From: an uncultured Alphaproteobacteria bacterium
GTDB lineage: Bacteria; Pseudomonadota; Alphaproteobacteria; Micavibrionales; UBA1664
Direction of reading: 5' to 3'
Assembly (NCBI GenBank): GCA_943789475.1
Contig: CALSUG010000005.1
Location: 26,694 to 90,693, forward strand
Length of the DNA stretch: 64,000 bases
Both the position numbers and the translations under genes were made by a program. Below, piece after piece: positions 18,079 to 28,951 of this stretch. The notes under the pieces are model-generated. The model worked only from the letters and a program-made list of their open reading frames with translations, searched no databases and had not been told where the DNA came from. Each line of letters opens with the position of its first letter. Position 1 is the stretch's first letter.

Positions 18079-18888
18079 ATGACATTACAAAAATTAGGAG
18101 CAGAAAAAGATTCCTTTGATTATTGGGAAGATACAACAAATGATTATGTTGGAAAATTGGAAGGTGATTATCACACTCATCGTTTGAATGTCATTAATGC
18201 ATTGATACCAGACGATCTGTATCAATCAGGAAAACGAATTTTTGATTTTGGATGTGGAAACGCCGTCCATTACCCACAATTCACGGATAAAGGGGTAAGG
18301 ATAGAAGGCGTAGATATTTCAGAAACGATGGTTGCCGAGGCACACAATAATTTAAAGGCATGGGGAATGCCGATGGATATCGTGAAACAGGGGGGCGTTG
18401 AGTTAATGAAATCAATTCCAGATGATTCATTTGATGCCGTTATTTCGTTTAATGTTCTGGCCTATCTCACAAACGAAGAAGATCGCGAATTTTATATTCA
18501 GGCACAGCGCATTTTAAAAGATGGCGGGCAATTAATTGTTACGCATTCAAATAGTTTGTTTGATATGTTTAGTTTGAATGCAATGACGTCACAATTTTTT
18601 GCGGATAACTATAATGTCGATTGTGTCGGTGACATGTTAGTCAACAGTAAGATTGATGAAAATAGACCGCAATATAATGTGCGCGAAAATCCATTAGCAT
18701 ATCGTTATAAATTGGCCAATTATGGATTAGAAGAAATGCAGCAGGAGTTTATTAATTTTCATGCTCTACCTCCAATGCAAATGACAGAAGATAGAGATTA
18801 CCCCGATACGTTGGACATAGCACATGACCAACGATGGAAGTTAATGTTTCAATGTTCAACATATGGATCAAGATCGGTTAAGAAATAA
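18079..18888 (+). CDS. SAM-dependent methyltransferase
   Basis: A 269-residue class I methyltransferase: motif I is IFDFGCGNAVHYPQF, the acidic end of strand 2 lies in IEGVDISETMV, and the motif IV region is FDAVISFNVLAYLTNEED, followed by LKDGGQLIVTHSN. It ends a three-gene rightward operon with the flippase-like transporter and another methyltransferase, which argues for action on a surface glycan or its lipid carrier. It converges on the Gfo/Idh gene with an 8-base gap. The substrate is unknown. Confidence 0.8.
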   Translation: MTLQKLGAEKDSFDYWEDTTNDYVGKLEGDYHTHRLNVINALIPDDLYQSGKRIFDFGCGNAVHYPQFTDKGVRIEGVDISETMVAEAHNNLKAWGMPMDIVKQGGVELMKSIPDDSFDAVISFNVLAYLTNEEDREFYIQAQRILKDGGQLIVTHSNSLFDMFSLNAMTSQFFADNYNVDCVGDMLVNSKIDENRPQYNVRENPLAYRYKLANYGLEEMQQEFINFHALPPMQMTEDRDYPDTLDIAHDQRWKLMFQCSTYGSRSVKK

Positions 18889-18895
18889 GAAGGTA

Positions 18896-19957
18896 TCAGG
18901 CGTAACAGTCGCTTGATTTTCCCAGTAACGTGAATTCATCAGGAATGTCCGAAATGTTGATTATTACACCTTGTTTTTGAGCGGAATAAGCACAGCCAAA
19001 TAAAATTTCTTGTGATGCAATAATATCTTGTCCATTGATAAGAGGTATTGTGTCCTCATCAATCTGGCTTACTAAATTTTGAAAACAATATTCCATGGCA
19101 CTTTCATTCACGTCAAAGGGGATTGTTTTTGGCGTGTCCATATAAAAATCATTTTTCATTGCGTTATGTGTGATATATGCACCATCCGATCCAATCGTGA
19201 TAATACCCTTGTCGCCATAAATACGTGTATTCATGCCAGGAGCAGATGAAATAGTGCCACGCACACCATTGTCAAATGTGATTTCGGCGTGATGAAGTGT
19301 GAGATCATTTTCAATAATATGTGATGTTGCGTCAAATTGTCCACTACAGTTGGCCTGAACATGAGTGGGAGTGTTTGATCCAGAAAAATAAACAAGCATA
19401 TCTGCGGAATGAGGATGATTCCACATCAATGTGGTAACGTCATTTTCAACGGTGACGTGTTTTATTTTACCGATAATATCGTCATTTATTAAATTTTTCG
19501 CATGTCGATATGCGGCCATATAACGGCGTAATGTGCCGTAGCTATATTTAATTTTGGCATTATTTAATTCGTTTATGAGTAATTTGGCCTCTCCTAAATT
19601 TTGACAAATTGGTTTTTCAAAATGGATGGCCTTTACGCCTGATTTTATTGCGGCTCGAATGATATCGGGGCGCGGCGGTGTGCGTGTGGCGATGGAAACG
19701 ATATGAATATCGTTGTCTTTTAAACATTCTTCATAGGATGTATATGTTTGTTTAATACCAAATTGTTGAGATGCTTTTTGAAGGTTATTTTTATCTGGAT
19801 CGCATAGTGCGACAAGATTTATATTTTGTGTTTTTTCTATTGTTTCACCATGACTAAGCGGTAACCAACCTTTTGGAAAAACATTAACCAAATGATCAAA
19901 CGTGCTTGTGCCCATTTTACCACATCCGATGAGTGCGGCATTGTAAGATTTAGTCAT
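18896..19957 (-). CDS. Gfo/Idh/MocA-family NAD(P)-dependent oxidoreductase
   Basis: About 353 residues. The N-terminal Rossmann fold begins NAALIGCGKMGTSTF. The conserved EKP catalytic motif appears as IHFEKPICQNLGEAK and is followed by an alpha/beta domain ending SDCYA. Family members oxidise or reduce sugars, often sugar nucleotides in surface glycan pathways. The start overlaps the previous stop by 8 bases (ATG 19957) or 23 (ATG 19972). It is the last gene of a five-gene leftward operon with an MDR-type dehydrogenase, a glycosyltransferase-like protein and the HisF-WbuX/HisH amidotransferase pair, so a role in modifying the same sugar is likely. Confidence 0.83.
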   Translation of the reverse strand: MTKSYNAALIGCGKMGTSTFDHLVNVFPKGWLPLSHGETIEKTQNINLVALCDPDKNNLQKASQQFGIKQTYTSYEECLKDNDIHIVSIATRTPPRPDIIRAAIKSGVKAIHFEKPICQNLGEAKLLINELNNAKIKYSYGTLRRYMAAYRHAKNLINDDIIGKIKHVTVENDVTTLMWNHPHSADMLVYFSGSNTPTHVQANCSGQFDATSHIIENDLTLHHAEITFDNGVRGTISSAPGMNTRIYGDKGIITIGSDGAYITHNAMKNDFYMDTPKTIPFDVNESAMEYCFQNLVSQIDEDTIPLINGQDIIASQEILFGCAYSAQKQGVIINISDIPDEFTLLGKSSDCYA

Positions 19958-20879
19958 CTTGTGTCCAATCAAGCAGATAGGTGAATGTATTAGGTTTCCT
20001 ATTTTCTAATTCTTGATATGCATCATCAAGGTTGGACGATGGAAAAATTTCAGAAATTAGAATATCACCGTCAATGGTGCCATCGGATAATCTATCCCAA
20101 ATCCATTTGATATTATTTTTGATTTGTTCCAATGGAATATCACCACAAGATAGAAGAGCGAGTTGTTTGTCGTAAATATATTGTGAGGCTAGGGGGTTGA
20201 AGTCAGGTGTGTCTTGTCCACGCCCAGGAAAACCAATCATAACGATAGGTGCAAAACGATTGGCCAATTGCATAGACAGGTGATGGTCATGCCATTGGTT
20301 TGATGTGTTGATGACCCAATCATATTGATCTTCGTTTTTTTCAATGTTTGATTTAGATACAAAATTTATCTGTTCAATAGATGGTGTGCCTGTTTGATTT
20401 GTAAAAATAGTAGGAGTAAATCCCATTGCTTTTGCAACAAGGGCGCATCCCAAACCAAGTGTTCCGCATCCTATAATGGCAATGGAGTTTCCATCTTTTT
20501 TATGAGCCCTTGCCTTGGTTAATGCATCGTGCCCTAAATGATAAAGATAGGTTGTCGTAGCATGTTTTTGCTGTTCCTCCGTTAGGTTTTTTGAACGTAA
20601 TAATACGTCATCATGTGAACATCTGAAATGTGAACGATGGCTTTGAAATGTTAAAATGAAATCTCCACTTATTGAATCTTTTGCAAGATTACAGTATCCT
20701 ATCACGCGTGGATATAATTGGGATGGACGTAACGGTTCATGTTCTAAATATGCTGCCATTTCAGTACCTGGTGATATAGCACTATAAATTGTTTTTGCAT
20801 CTATATCGTATTCGGTTTCATCCCAATGAATAGGTGATTTTGATAATGTTTTTTTATCTGTAAGGGAGTAATAAAACAT
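19950..20879 (-). CDS. Medium-chain dehydrogenase/reductase-like protein
   Basis: A 309-residue MDR-family protein. The cofactor-binding segment AIIGCGTLGLGCALVAKAMG is clear. The N-terminal catalytic domain carries ISPGTEMAAYLEHEPL, where zinc-dependent relatives have a Cys/Asp zinc site, so the catalytic zinc is probably absent. It is short for the family (usually 330-350). It lies between the Gfo/Idh oxidoreductase and the capsule-type glycosyltransferase in one leftward operon (2-base gap upstream, overlap downstream). Such oxidoreductase pairs occur in nonulosonate and other deoxysugar loci, but the reaction here is unknown. Confidence 0.7.
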   Translation of the reverse strand: MFYYSLTDKKTLSKSPIHWDETEYDIDAKTIYSAISPGTEMAAYLEHEPLRPSQLYPRVIGYCNLAKDSISGDFILTFQSHRSHFRCSHDDVLLRSKNLTEEQQKHATTTYLYHLGHDALTKARAHKKDGNSIAIIGCGTLGLGCALVAKAMGFTPTIFTNQTGTPSIEQINFVSKSNIEKNEDQYDWVINTSNQWHDHHLSMQLANRFAPIVMIGFPGRGQDTPDFNPLASQYIYDKQLALLSCGDIPLEQIKNNIKWIWDRLSDGTIDGDILISEIFPSSNLDDAYQELENRKPNTFTYLLDWTQDD

Positions 20880-20881
20880 GG

Positions 20882-22444
20882 CTACAGCTTACAATGTTCT
20901 AAAATTAGATCGACAAAATCATCGATAGATTTTTTTAATTCTTCTGGTGGTAAATCATTTTTGAACCAATAGTAAGTCGTGGAGAGTTCAAACGCTTTTG
21001 ATAAAATACACGCGGTATATAATTTTATTTTTTTGATGGATACAGGTTTTGTTTTAAGAGCTGTTTGAATGGCATCGCCAATTTTTGTTGGTTCAGGGCA
21101 ATGTACAAAACCTTCATCCATATTGAGGTAATGTTGATTTCCTAAAATCACAGGCACTTTGCCCAACATCATATTTTCCCATCCAGCGGTTCCTGTGAGT
21201 GTGATGGTCAGTTGGGCCTGCTTCATACATTTAAAATTATCTTCAAATGGTGAGACAGCGCACACATCGGGCATATTGGCGATTCTTTTTGCAAATGATG
21301 ATGGACGTCGTCCAATCATGGGTACGTGATCTTTTACAACGAGTTTCCATCCTGCGGGAATTTGCTTTGATGCAAATTCGATGAGGGATATTTGATCGGT
21401 TAATTTGTCACACATAACCATGCTGGTCATTTCTGGATCAACCTGAAGGGGGAAATAGATGAATTTTGTATCGCCAACAATATCATCAAGAGTGCATTGT
21501 TTTTTACGCATTTCTTTTTGCATGCCCCAAAATTTCATCAGTGATAATTTGAAAATTTCGGAACCATAACGTTGTCGCCAAATACCGCGTGATCCAATTA
21601 AACCTAATTTTAACGCGCCCCAACGTGCACAATCGCGTGCGGCAAGTTTTATAAATCCAAATAGACTGTTTTCTTTTTTAAGAAGATCAATCCAGAATGT
21701 CGTGTCACCAGGGCGTTCAGGTTTGTTACGAAAATCATCAATATGTTTTGATGCTTTATCATGCAAGGATTTCTCAATAAGAGACGGTTTTTTAAGTGCC
21801 TTTTTATAAATTTCACCAACCTGAGGAAGGCACATTTTTTCATCGGGATCGACAACATAATAATCCCCCATTCGTGCGTAACTTAATTGTACCGCAGGGA
21901 TGTTGTGATAATGAGCTGCAAAATGAAGCGCAATGGCATCGGCACCCGCAACACCATAAGTGTAAATAACATCTGGTTTTTGATCTTTGATTAAATCAAA
22001 ACAATAGTCGAGCAATCCTATAACATAGCTCCAACGGCTATCAGGATTTTTTTCGAACTGATCTATAAGCGGTGTGCGTTCAACATATCCACCCGCAACA
22101 TATCCGTATCCAATCTCACGATCCGCGGTGATAATTTTGCGAAGCGTATCGTCACCTAGTTTTTTACGATAAAATTCAAGACGTTTATAATCAACAGGGG
22201 TGTTAACCCATTGTGTAATCATTTCGTTGAGGAAATCACAACGATTAAAGGCATATGGGGTGTCGTCTAATTTTTTGATATTATCGACCAGATAGTGACG
22301 TCCAGAAATAAAAGCAGACAATTTACATTTGGGATGACGATCACGTAATTCCTGTGCAACTTTCATATGATAATCAAACAATGCACCAGCTAGTAAGAAG
22401 ACGACGCTGGGTGATTTTGTTTGTTGCTGTTTTTTAATCGTCAT
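20882..22444 (-). CDS. Capsule-type GT-B glycosyltransferase-like protein
   Basis: A 520-residue cytosolic protein with the look of capsular polysaccharide/Kdo-transferase-like GT-B enzymes. The N-terminal half includes PDVIYTYGVAGADAIALHFAAHY and the C-terminal half FIYFPLQVDPEMTS, WKLVVKDHVPMIGRR and TLTGTAGWENMMLGKVPVI, the last being the nucleotide-side loop. It probably transfers a sugar, possibly the nonulosonate made by the neighbouring operon. Assignment rests on motif resemblance. It overlaps the HisF-WbuX gene by 11 bases and is followed by the MDR gene after 2 bases. Confidence 0.6.
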   Translation of the reverse strand: MTIKKQQQTKSPSVVFLLAGALFDYHMKVAQELRDRHPKCKLSAFISGRHYLVDNIKKLDDTPYAFNRCDFLNEMITQWVNTPVDYKRLEFYRKKLGDDTLRKIITADREIGYGYVAGGYVERTPLIDQFEKNPDSRWSYVIGLLDYCFDLIKDQKPDVIYTYGVAGADAIALHFAAHYHNIPAVQLSYARMGDYYVVDPDEKMCLPQVGEIYKKALKKPSLIEKSLHDKASKHIDDFRNKPERPGDTTFWIDLLKKENSLFGFIKLAARDCARWGALKLGLIGSRGIWRQRYGSEIFKLSLMKFWGMQKEMRKKQCTLDDIVGDTKFIYFPLQVDPEMTSMVMCDKLTDQISLIEFASKQIPAGWKLVVKDHVPMIGRRPSSFAKRIANMPDVCAVSPFEDNFKCMKQAQLTITLTGTAGWENMMLGKVPVILGNQHYLNMDEGFVHCPEPTKIGDAIQTALKTKPVSIKKIKLYTACILSKAFELSTTYYWFKNDLPPEELKKSIDDFVDLILEHCKL

Positions 22445-24500
22445 TTATTGTGTCCCAAATATTGTGTTTTTTCCATGTGCCATTGTCTTTCCACCATACA
22501 CGTTTATCACGGTATGTGTCGGCAATGGCATCAAATTGTTCGGCACTCATGCCTGTATATTCGCTCCACCGATCCATATCTTTTGATCGGATGTGATCTT
22601 TTTCTTTGACAAGTTCGATGGCTTGCTCACGTGACATATCGCCACTACGGAGATCTTTTGCAGTATGATCTGTACAACGGCCATAGCCAAATTTTATCCA
22701 TTTTAGATAATCATGCCCACCATTTTCATGGATGTCATCAAGGTTTGATCCCGTGCGATATGTGCGTTCAAATGGTTCTTTCGATGCCTCGAAACCATAT
22801 TTTTCAACCATTAATGGTAAATGTTTATTCGCATCCCATTGAGTATAATTGGACAAGAAGACACCGCGCAAGTCGATATCAAAAATTTCCTGATCAGTGG
22901 GATATTGATATGGATACATATTTTGTTCGGTAATACCCTCAAGCCCGACCATATAATTCCAATCATATCCGCGTGCGAAATGTTCAAGACGATTACGGTA
23001 TGTCCATTCAATAAAATCATTCATTGAAAATTGACCGCATAAATCTTGATATCCATGTTCACCCCATAACACCGTTGGGATTTTATGTAGAGCGGCTATC
23101 TTCATCGGTAACGTTGAAATTCCGACATGTCCGTGCCAATTCATGTCCCCCATGATTTGAACACCAAGGCGGTTCAATTTTTTTAATAAGGGAACACCAG
23201 GATGATAAATAATGTGATTAACATCAAACATATCGGCCATACGGCGTAGGTTGCGTTCGCCCGCTTCGGAATAGTTGTTGCCGTAATAGGTGACGAGTAG
23301 AGGCTCAAACCCCAAAACATTTTTTACAAAATGCGTCTGGAAGTAGCTGTCCTTTCCACCACTTACCCCGATTACACAGTCAGGTCGTGATTTGTTGGGG
23401 CATGCACCGCGTGCAATAATATCGCGTAAGGCTTCTTTACGTCGCGCCCATTCATTATCGGTGATTTCAAATTTAATATTTGAATTTTTACATCCTGTAC
23501 ATAAACCGGTTTCATCAAACGCAAGTGGTGTTGCTGATAATTTTGGATAAGTACAGTTAATGCACCATTCCATTTTTTTCGGCTCATTCCAGTTGGGCGT
23601 GTTTTTAAGTTCCGTTGCACGTGCCATACGGTCATCAATACGTTTTTTTGTTTCTTCTAAATCGTAAATCGGTTCGCGAGGGAACCACTTATTATCCAAT
23701 TTAACAGGGCGAAGCGATAACCCGTTGTCGATACAGTGTTGTTTTGACTTAGGGTAAGATAGTTCAAAATAATTAAAAATATTTGCGGCGGCAATCGCAC
23801 TTGCATCTGTGTTTTTAAATGTTTCTGCAAAATGATCATATGATCCTGCGCCACCACATGCAATCACAGGGATGGACACAGCCTTTGTGATTTTATCTAT
23901 GATGTTATTGTCAAAACCGTTGCCTAAACCATCACGGTCAATATTTTGAAGGAAAATCTCGCCAGCACCCATTTTTTCAACTTGTTGTGCATATTGAATA
24001 AGATCTAAATCGGTTTTTGTTTTTCCACTGTGTGAATAGATGCCGTATGATCCATCGTCTTCTTTGCGTATATCGATATTAATGACAACGCATTGTGCGC
24101 CAAATTCTTGCGAACACTGCGTGATGAATTCTGGCGTTTCAATAGCTTGCGTATTGATGATAATTTTATCTGCACCATTTTCCAATCGTGCGCGTGCATC
24201 ATCTAATGTTTTGACGCGTCCACCAAATGATAGGGGCATAGAGCATACGGATGATATTTGTTTAAGTAGGCCCAGCGTTGTATTGTCGTCATAACTAATA
24301 TACAGATCATCGCGGCGCATATCGTGGTGGTCATGGTCACTGATGTCGATTAAGACAAGTTCATCAACGTTCCAATTGGAAAGTCTGCGAATTGTATCAA
24401 TCGGGTTTCCAATGACTTGGTGTATATGAAACATTTCGGATCGAACGATCATTCCATGTTTAATTAACACAACGGGAATAAGGCGACGATATTGGCTCAT
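22434..24500 (-). CDS. HisF-like/WbuX fusion: sugar amidotransferase with built-in ammonia-channel domain
   Basis: A 688-residue two-domain protein. Residues 1 to ~270 are a HisF paralogue (WbuZ type): VDELVLIDISD, SFGGRVKTLDDAR, INIDIRKED and VIACGGAGS mark the barrel. The HisF catalytic Asp near residue 11 is lost (RLIPVVLIKHG), as in WbuZ proteins. From ~310 a WbuX/PseA-type N-acetyl sugar amidotransferase follows, with zinc-type cysteines (WCINCTYP, LCTGCKNS) and the PP-loop GVSGGKDSYFQ. With the HisH-like partner, ammonia from glutamine would be channelled to convert an acetamido group to acetamidino. WbuZ and WbuX are normally separate polypeptides. Its ATG overlaps the HisH-like stop (ATGA). 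Confidence 0.88.
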   Translation of the reverse strand: MSQYRRLIPVVLIKHGMIVRSEMFHIHQVIGNPIDTIRRLSNWNVDELVLIDISDHDHHDMRRDDLYISYDDNTTLGLLKQISSVCSMPLSFGGRVKTLDDARARLENGADKIIINTQAIETPEFITQCSQEFGAQCVVINIDIRKEDDGSYGIYSHSGKTKTDLDLIQYAQQVEKMGAGEIFLQNIDRDGLGNGFDNNIIDKITKAVSIPVIACGGAGSYDHFAETFKNTDASAIAAANIFNYFELSYPKSKQHCIDNGLSLRPVKLDNKWFPREPIYDLEETKKRIDDRMARATELKNTPNWNEPKKMEWCINCTYPKLSATPLAFDETGLCTGCKNSNIKFEITDNEWARRKEALRDIIARGACPNKSRPDCVIGVSGGKDSYFQTHFVKNVLGFEPLLVTYYGNNYSEAGERNLRRMADMFDVNHIIYHPGVPLLKKLNRLGVQIMGDMNWHGHVGISTLPMKIAALHKIPTVLWGEHGYQDLCGQFSMNDFIEWTYRNRLEHFARGYDWNYMVGLEGITEQNMYPYQYPTDQEIFDIDLRGVFLSNYTQWDANKHLPLMVEKYGFEASKEPFERTYRTGSNLDDIHENGGHDYLKWIKFGYGRCTDHTAKDLRSGDMSREQAIELVKEKDHIRSKDMDRWSEYTGMSAEQFDAIADTYRDKRVWWKDNGTWKKHNIWDTINDD

Positions 24501-25132
24501 GCTGATTTTGTCTCTTTTACAAAGCGGTCAAGTAGATCTAACCCCGCATCTTGTGATTTTTCAGGATGAAATTGACATCCAAAAACATTTTCACGTTCTA
24601 TGGATACCGTGATGTCTTGCCCGTCATAATTGATCGTTGCAGCAATATCGGATGAGTCGTTACAAACCATGTGGTAACTATGCACATGGTAAAAGCTATC
24701 TTGTTGATAATTTTGAGGAAATAAACTGCAGTTTTTCTTTTTATTTACGTCATACCATCCAGTGTTGGGGACACGGTAATCATTGGTCGTTGGGGATAGT
24801 TTGACTACCTCAGCATCTAAGATACCTAACCCTTCGATTTTTGTATCGCTTCCCTCTAGGCCAGTTTTTGCGAGGAGTTGCATGCCTAAACAAATGCCAA
24901 TTGTAGGCACTTTGTCATTAATAACGCGTTGTTTTACCAAATCAACGAGGCCAGCGTCACTTAACCCCTTCATTCCACGTGTGAATGCAGATACACCAGG
25001 AACAACAAGAGCAGAGGCATTCTTAATAACGTCGTAATCATCTGTAAGGAGAATATCAGTACCGATTTTTTTAAACCCATTGAGGATTGAACCGAAATTT
25101 CCAGCCTTAGTGTCGATAATTGTTAATTGCAT
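24497..25132 (-). CDS. HisH-type glutamine amidotransferase (WbuY/HisH2)
   Basis: A 211-residue class I glutaminase. The nucleophile Cys is in GICLGMQLLAKTGLEGS, and the His/Glu pair of the triad is in GCQFHPEKSQDAG. It resembles HisH, but the absence of other his genes and tight coupling to the HisF-WbuX fusion indicate the sugar-amidotransferase role (WbuY): it would release ammonia from glutamine for acetamidino sugar formation. It heads the leftward five-gene operon and is divergent from pseB with 85 bases between the starts. Confidence 0.9.
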   Translation of the reverse strand: MQLTIIDTKAGNFGSILNGFKKIGTDILLTDDYDVIKNASALVVPGVSAFTRGMKGLSDAGLVDLVKQRVINDKVPTIGICLGMQLLAKTGLEGSDTKIEGLGILDAEVVKLSPTTNDYRVPNTGWYDVNKKKNCSLFPQNYQQDSFYHVHSYHMVCNDSSDIAATINYDGQDITVSIERENVFGCQFHPEKSQDAGLDLLDRFVKETKSA

Positions 25133-25185
25133 GAGTGTAAGTATGATTACTCCTATTGCTGAAGTCTAGGGTTATCTTTACACTC
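25133..25185. promoter_or_regulatory. Inverted repeat in the hisH-like/pseB divergent region
   Basis: Perfect 8-base arms GAGTGTAA (25133-25140) and TTACACTC (25178-25185) face each other across 37 bases between the two divergent glycan operons. This could be a regulator site controlling both, or chance. Confidence 0.3.
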
Positions 25186-25199
25186 GTTAGGATAGATAA

Positions 25200-27358
<2,159 letters not shown>

Positions 27359-27366
<8 letters not shown>

Positions 27367-28066
27367 GGTAATTGCATTTATTCACGCACGTGGTGGATCA
27401 AAACGTATTCCACGTAAAAATATAAAAGATTTTTTTGGGAAACCTGCGATTGCTTACCCAATTCAAGCTGCACTTGATAGTGGTGTGTTTGATCATGTTG
27501 TCATCTCAACGGATGATCAAGAGATTGCGTATATTGCTGTAAAATACGGTGCTCAATGTCATTATATGCGCCCTGATGAATTGGCAAATGACACGGCAAC
27601 AACAGATGAAGTTTTTCAATATGATGTTCGTACAATGCGTGAAAAGGGATTTGAATTTGATTATGCCTGTTGCATTTATGGAACAAGTATTTTTCTTGAA
27701 CCAGAATATTTGAAAGATGCCGCTCAAACAATTTCAACGCGTGATGATATTGGGTCGGTGATTTCAGTCACGGAATATGATTTTTCTATTTTTCGTGCGT
27801 TGGTTGAAAATGATAAGGGGTGTTTGCAAATGCGTGAGCCGGAACATCGATTGACAAGGTCACAGGATTTACCCATCGCATATCATGACGCGGCATTATT
27901 TTATTTTGTGCCTGTCGAAAATTATATGAAAGAGGGAAAAGTTTATTCCGAAAAAGGTATACGCCCCGCAAAAATTCCACATTACAAGGTGGTGGATATT
28001 GATACCCCTGATGATTGGGCGCGTGCAGAAATGATGTATGAATCCTTGCGGAAATTAAAATCATGA
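27359..28066 (+). CDS. pseF: Pseudaminic acid cytidylyltransferase, PseF-like
   Basis: A 235-residue CMP-sugar synthetase of the NeuA/PseF/KdsB group that activates the nonulosonate as a CMP sugar. It opens with VIAFIHARGGSKRIPRKNIKDF, the CTP-binding signature, and carries ISTDDQEIAYIAVKYGA and YGTSIFLEPEYLKDA. In context with PseB, PseC and PseI it most likely activates pseudaminic acid or a close derivative. Its stop overlaps the first GNAT gene by four bases. Confidence 0.92.
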
Positions 28067-28521
28067 TTATTCGACCTGCAACATATCAAGATTCAGATGA
28101 TTTGTTTTCATGGCGTAATGATCCACAAACACGGGTGATGTCCATCACATCGGATGAAGTGAGCAGGTCTGATCATGATGGATGGTATTCCGCGACATTG
28201 TCCAATCCAAAACGTATTTTGTTTATCGGAGAATTAGATGATAACAAAATAGGTATGTGTCGTTTTGATATCGGCGAAGATAAAGGCGCAACAGTATCGA
28301 TCAACCTTAATCCACTCATGCGTGGCAAGGGATTGTCGGTTGAATTTTTAAAACGATCGATAGATACCTTTTGGGAAGTTTCAAAAATTGATCTTAATGC
28401 AATGATAAAACATGATAATACTGCGAGTATAAAATGTTTTGAAAAGGCAGGATTTTGTCAAAAATCATCCGATGAAAATTTTCATGAATACACATTAAAA
28501 TACAAGGGAATGCAGTTATGA
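28063..28521 (+). CDS. pseH: GNAT-family N-acetyltransferase, PseH-like
   Basis: A 152-residue GNAT protein: IIRPATYQDSDDLFSWRNDP at the N terminus, the acetyl-CoA loop region LNPLMRGKGLSVEFLKRSI, and ENTASIK-like KHDNTASIKCFEKAGF near the end. In pseudaminic acid loci the GNAT enzyme PseH acetylates the 4-amino group, which fits its place between PseF and PseI. This sequence also resembles the acetyltransferase half of PseG-GNAT fusions, but the PseG hydrolase half is missing. ATGA overlaps connect it to both neighbours. Confidence 0.8.
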   Translation: MIIRPATYQDSDDLFSWRNDPQTRVMSITSDEVSRSDHDGWYSATLSNPKRILFIGELDDNKIGMCRFDIGEDKGATVSINLNPLMRGKGLSVEFLKRSIDTFWEVSKIDLNAMIKHDNTASIKCFEKAGFCQKSSDENFHEYTLKYKGMQL

Positions 28522-28940
28522 TTACATTTGAACCTGTTCAAAAAACAGAAGATCACGCTCTTGTTTTATATGATTTTCTTTTATCGCGTGATGGATCCCA
28601 AAATATAAGTCATCAATCGGAACCTAATTTGGACGAACATAAAGAATTTGTTTTTAATCATCCTTATCGCGCATGGTATTTTGTGAAAAAAAATGATGAA
28701 TATATAGGGAGTGTGAATGTTTTGGAAAGCAATACAATCGGGCTGTATATTCCATCTTCCGAAAATGATGCGATTAAAAAAGCGATTGAATTTGTAAAAG
28801 AAAATTATGATCCTTTACCACCAATAAAATCGATTAGACAATCAAGATTTATAATAAACGTAGCCATTAATAATAAAGGTTTAGGTGACGTTATATCTGA
28901 TCTTGGCGGTCAAGTGATCCAAACGACTTATTTGATTTAG
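28518..28940 (+). CDS. Degenerate GNAT-like protein in the pse operon
   Basis: A 140-residue protein with the outline of an N-acetyltransferase: YDFLLSRDGSQNISHQSEPNLDEHKEFV, RAWYFVKKNDEYIGSVNVLESN and INVAINNKGLGDVISDLGG. The usual acetyl-CoA loop (Q/RxxGxG/A) is not visible, and it is shorter than typical GNATs. It may be an inactive relative, a second acyltransferase adding another group to the sugar, or a partner of the preceding gene. It is coupled to that gene by a four-base overlap and precedes pseI by 11 bases. Function unassigned. Confidence 0.6.
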   Translation: MITFEPVQKTEDHALVLYDFLLSRDGSQNISHQSEPNLDEHKEFVFNHPYRAWYFVKKNDEYIGSVNVLESNTIGLYIPSSENDAIKKAIEFVKENYDPLPPIKSIRQSRFIINVAINNKGLGDVISDLGGQVIQTTYLI

Positions 28941-28951
28941 AGTAAAAAAAT

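Noticed and set aside
24497..25132. The HisH/HisF-like genes as histidine biosynthesis genes
   Set aside because: No other his genes are present, the HisF catalytic Asp is missing, and the barrel is fused to a sugar amidotransferase.
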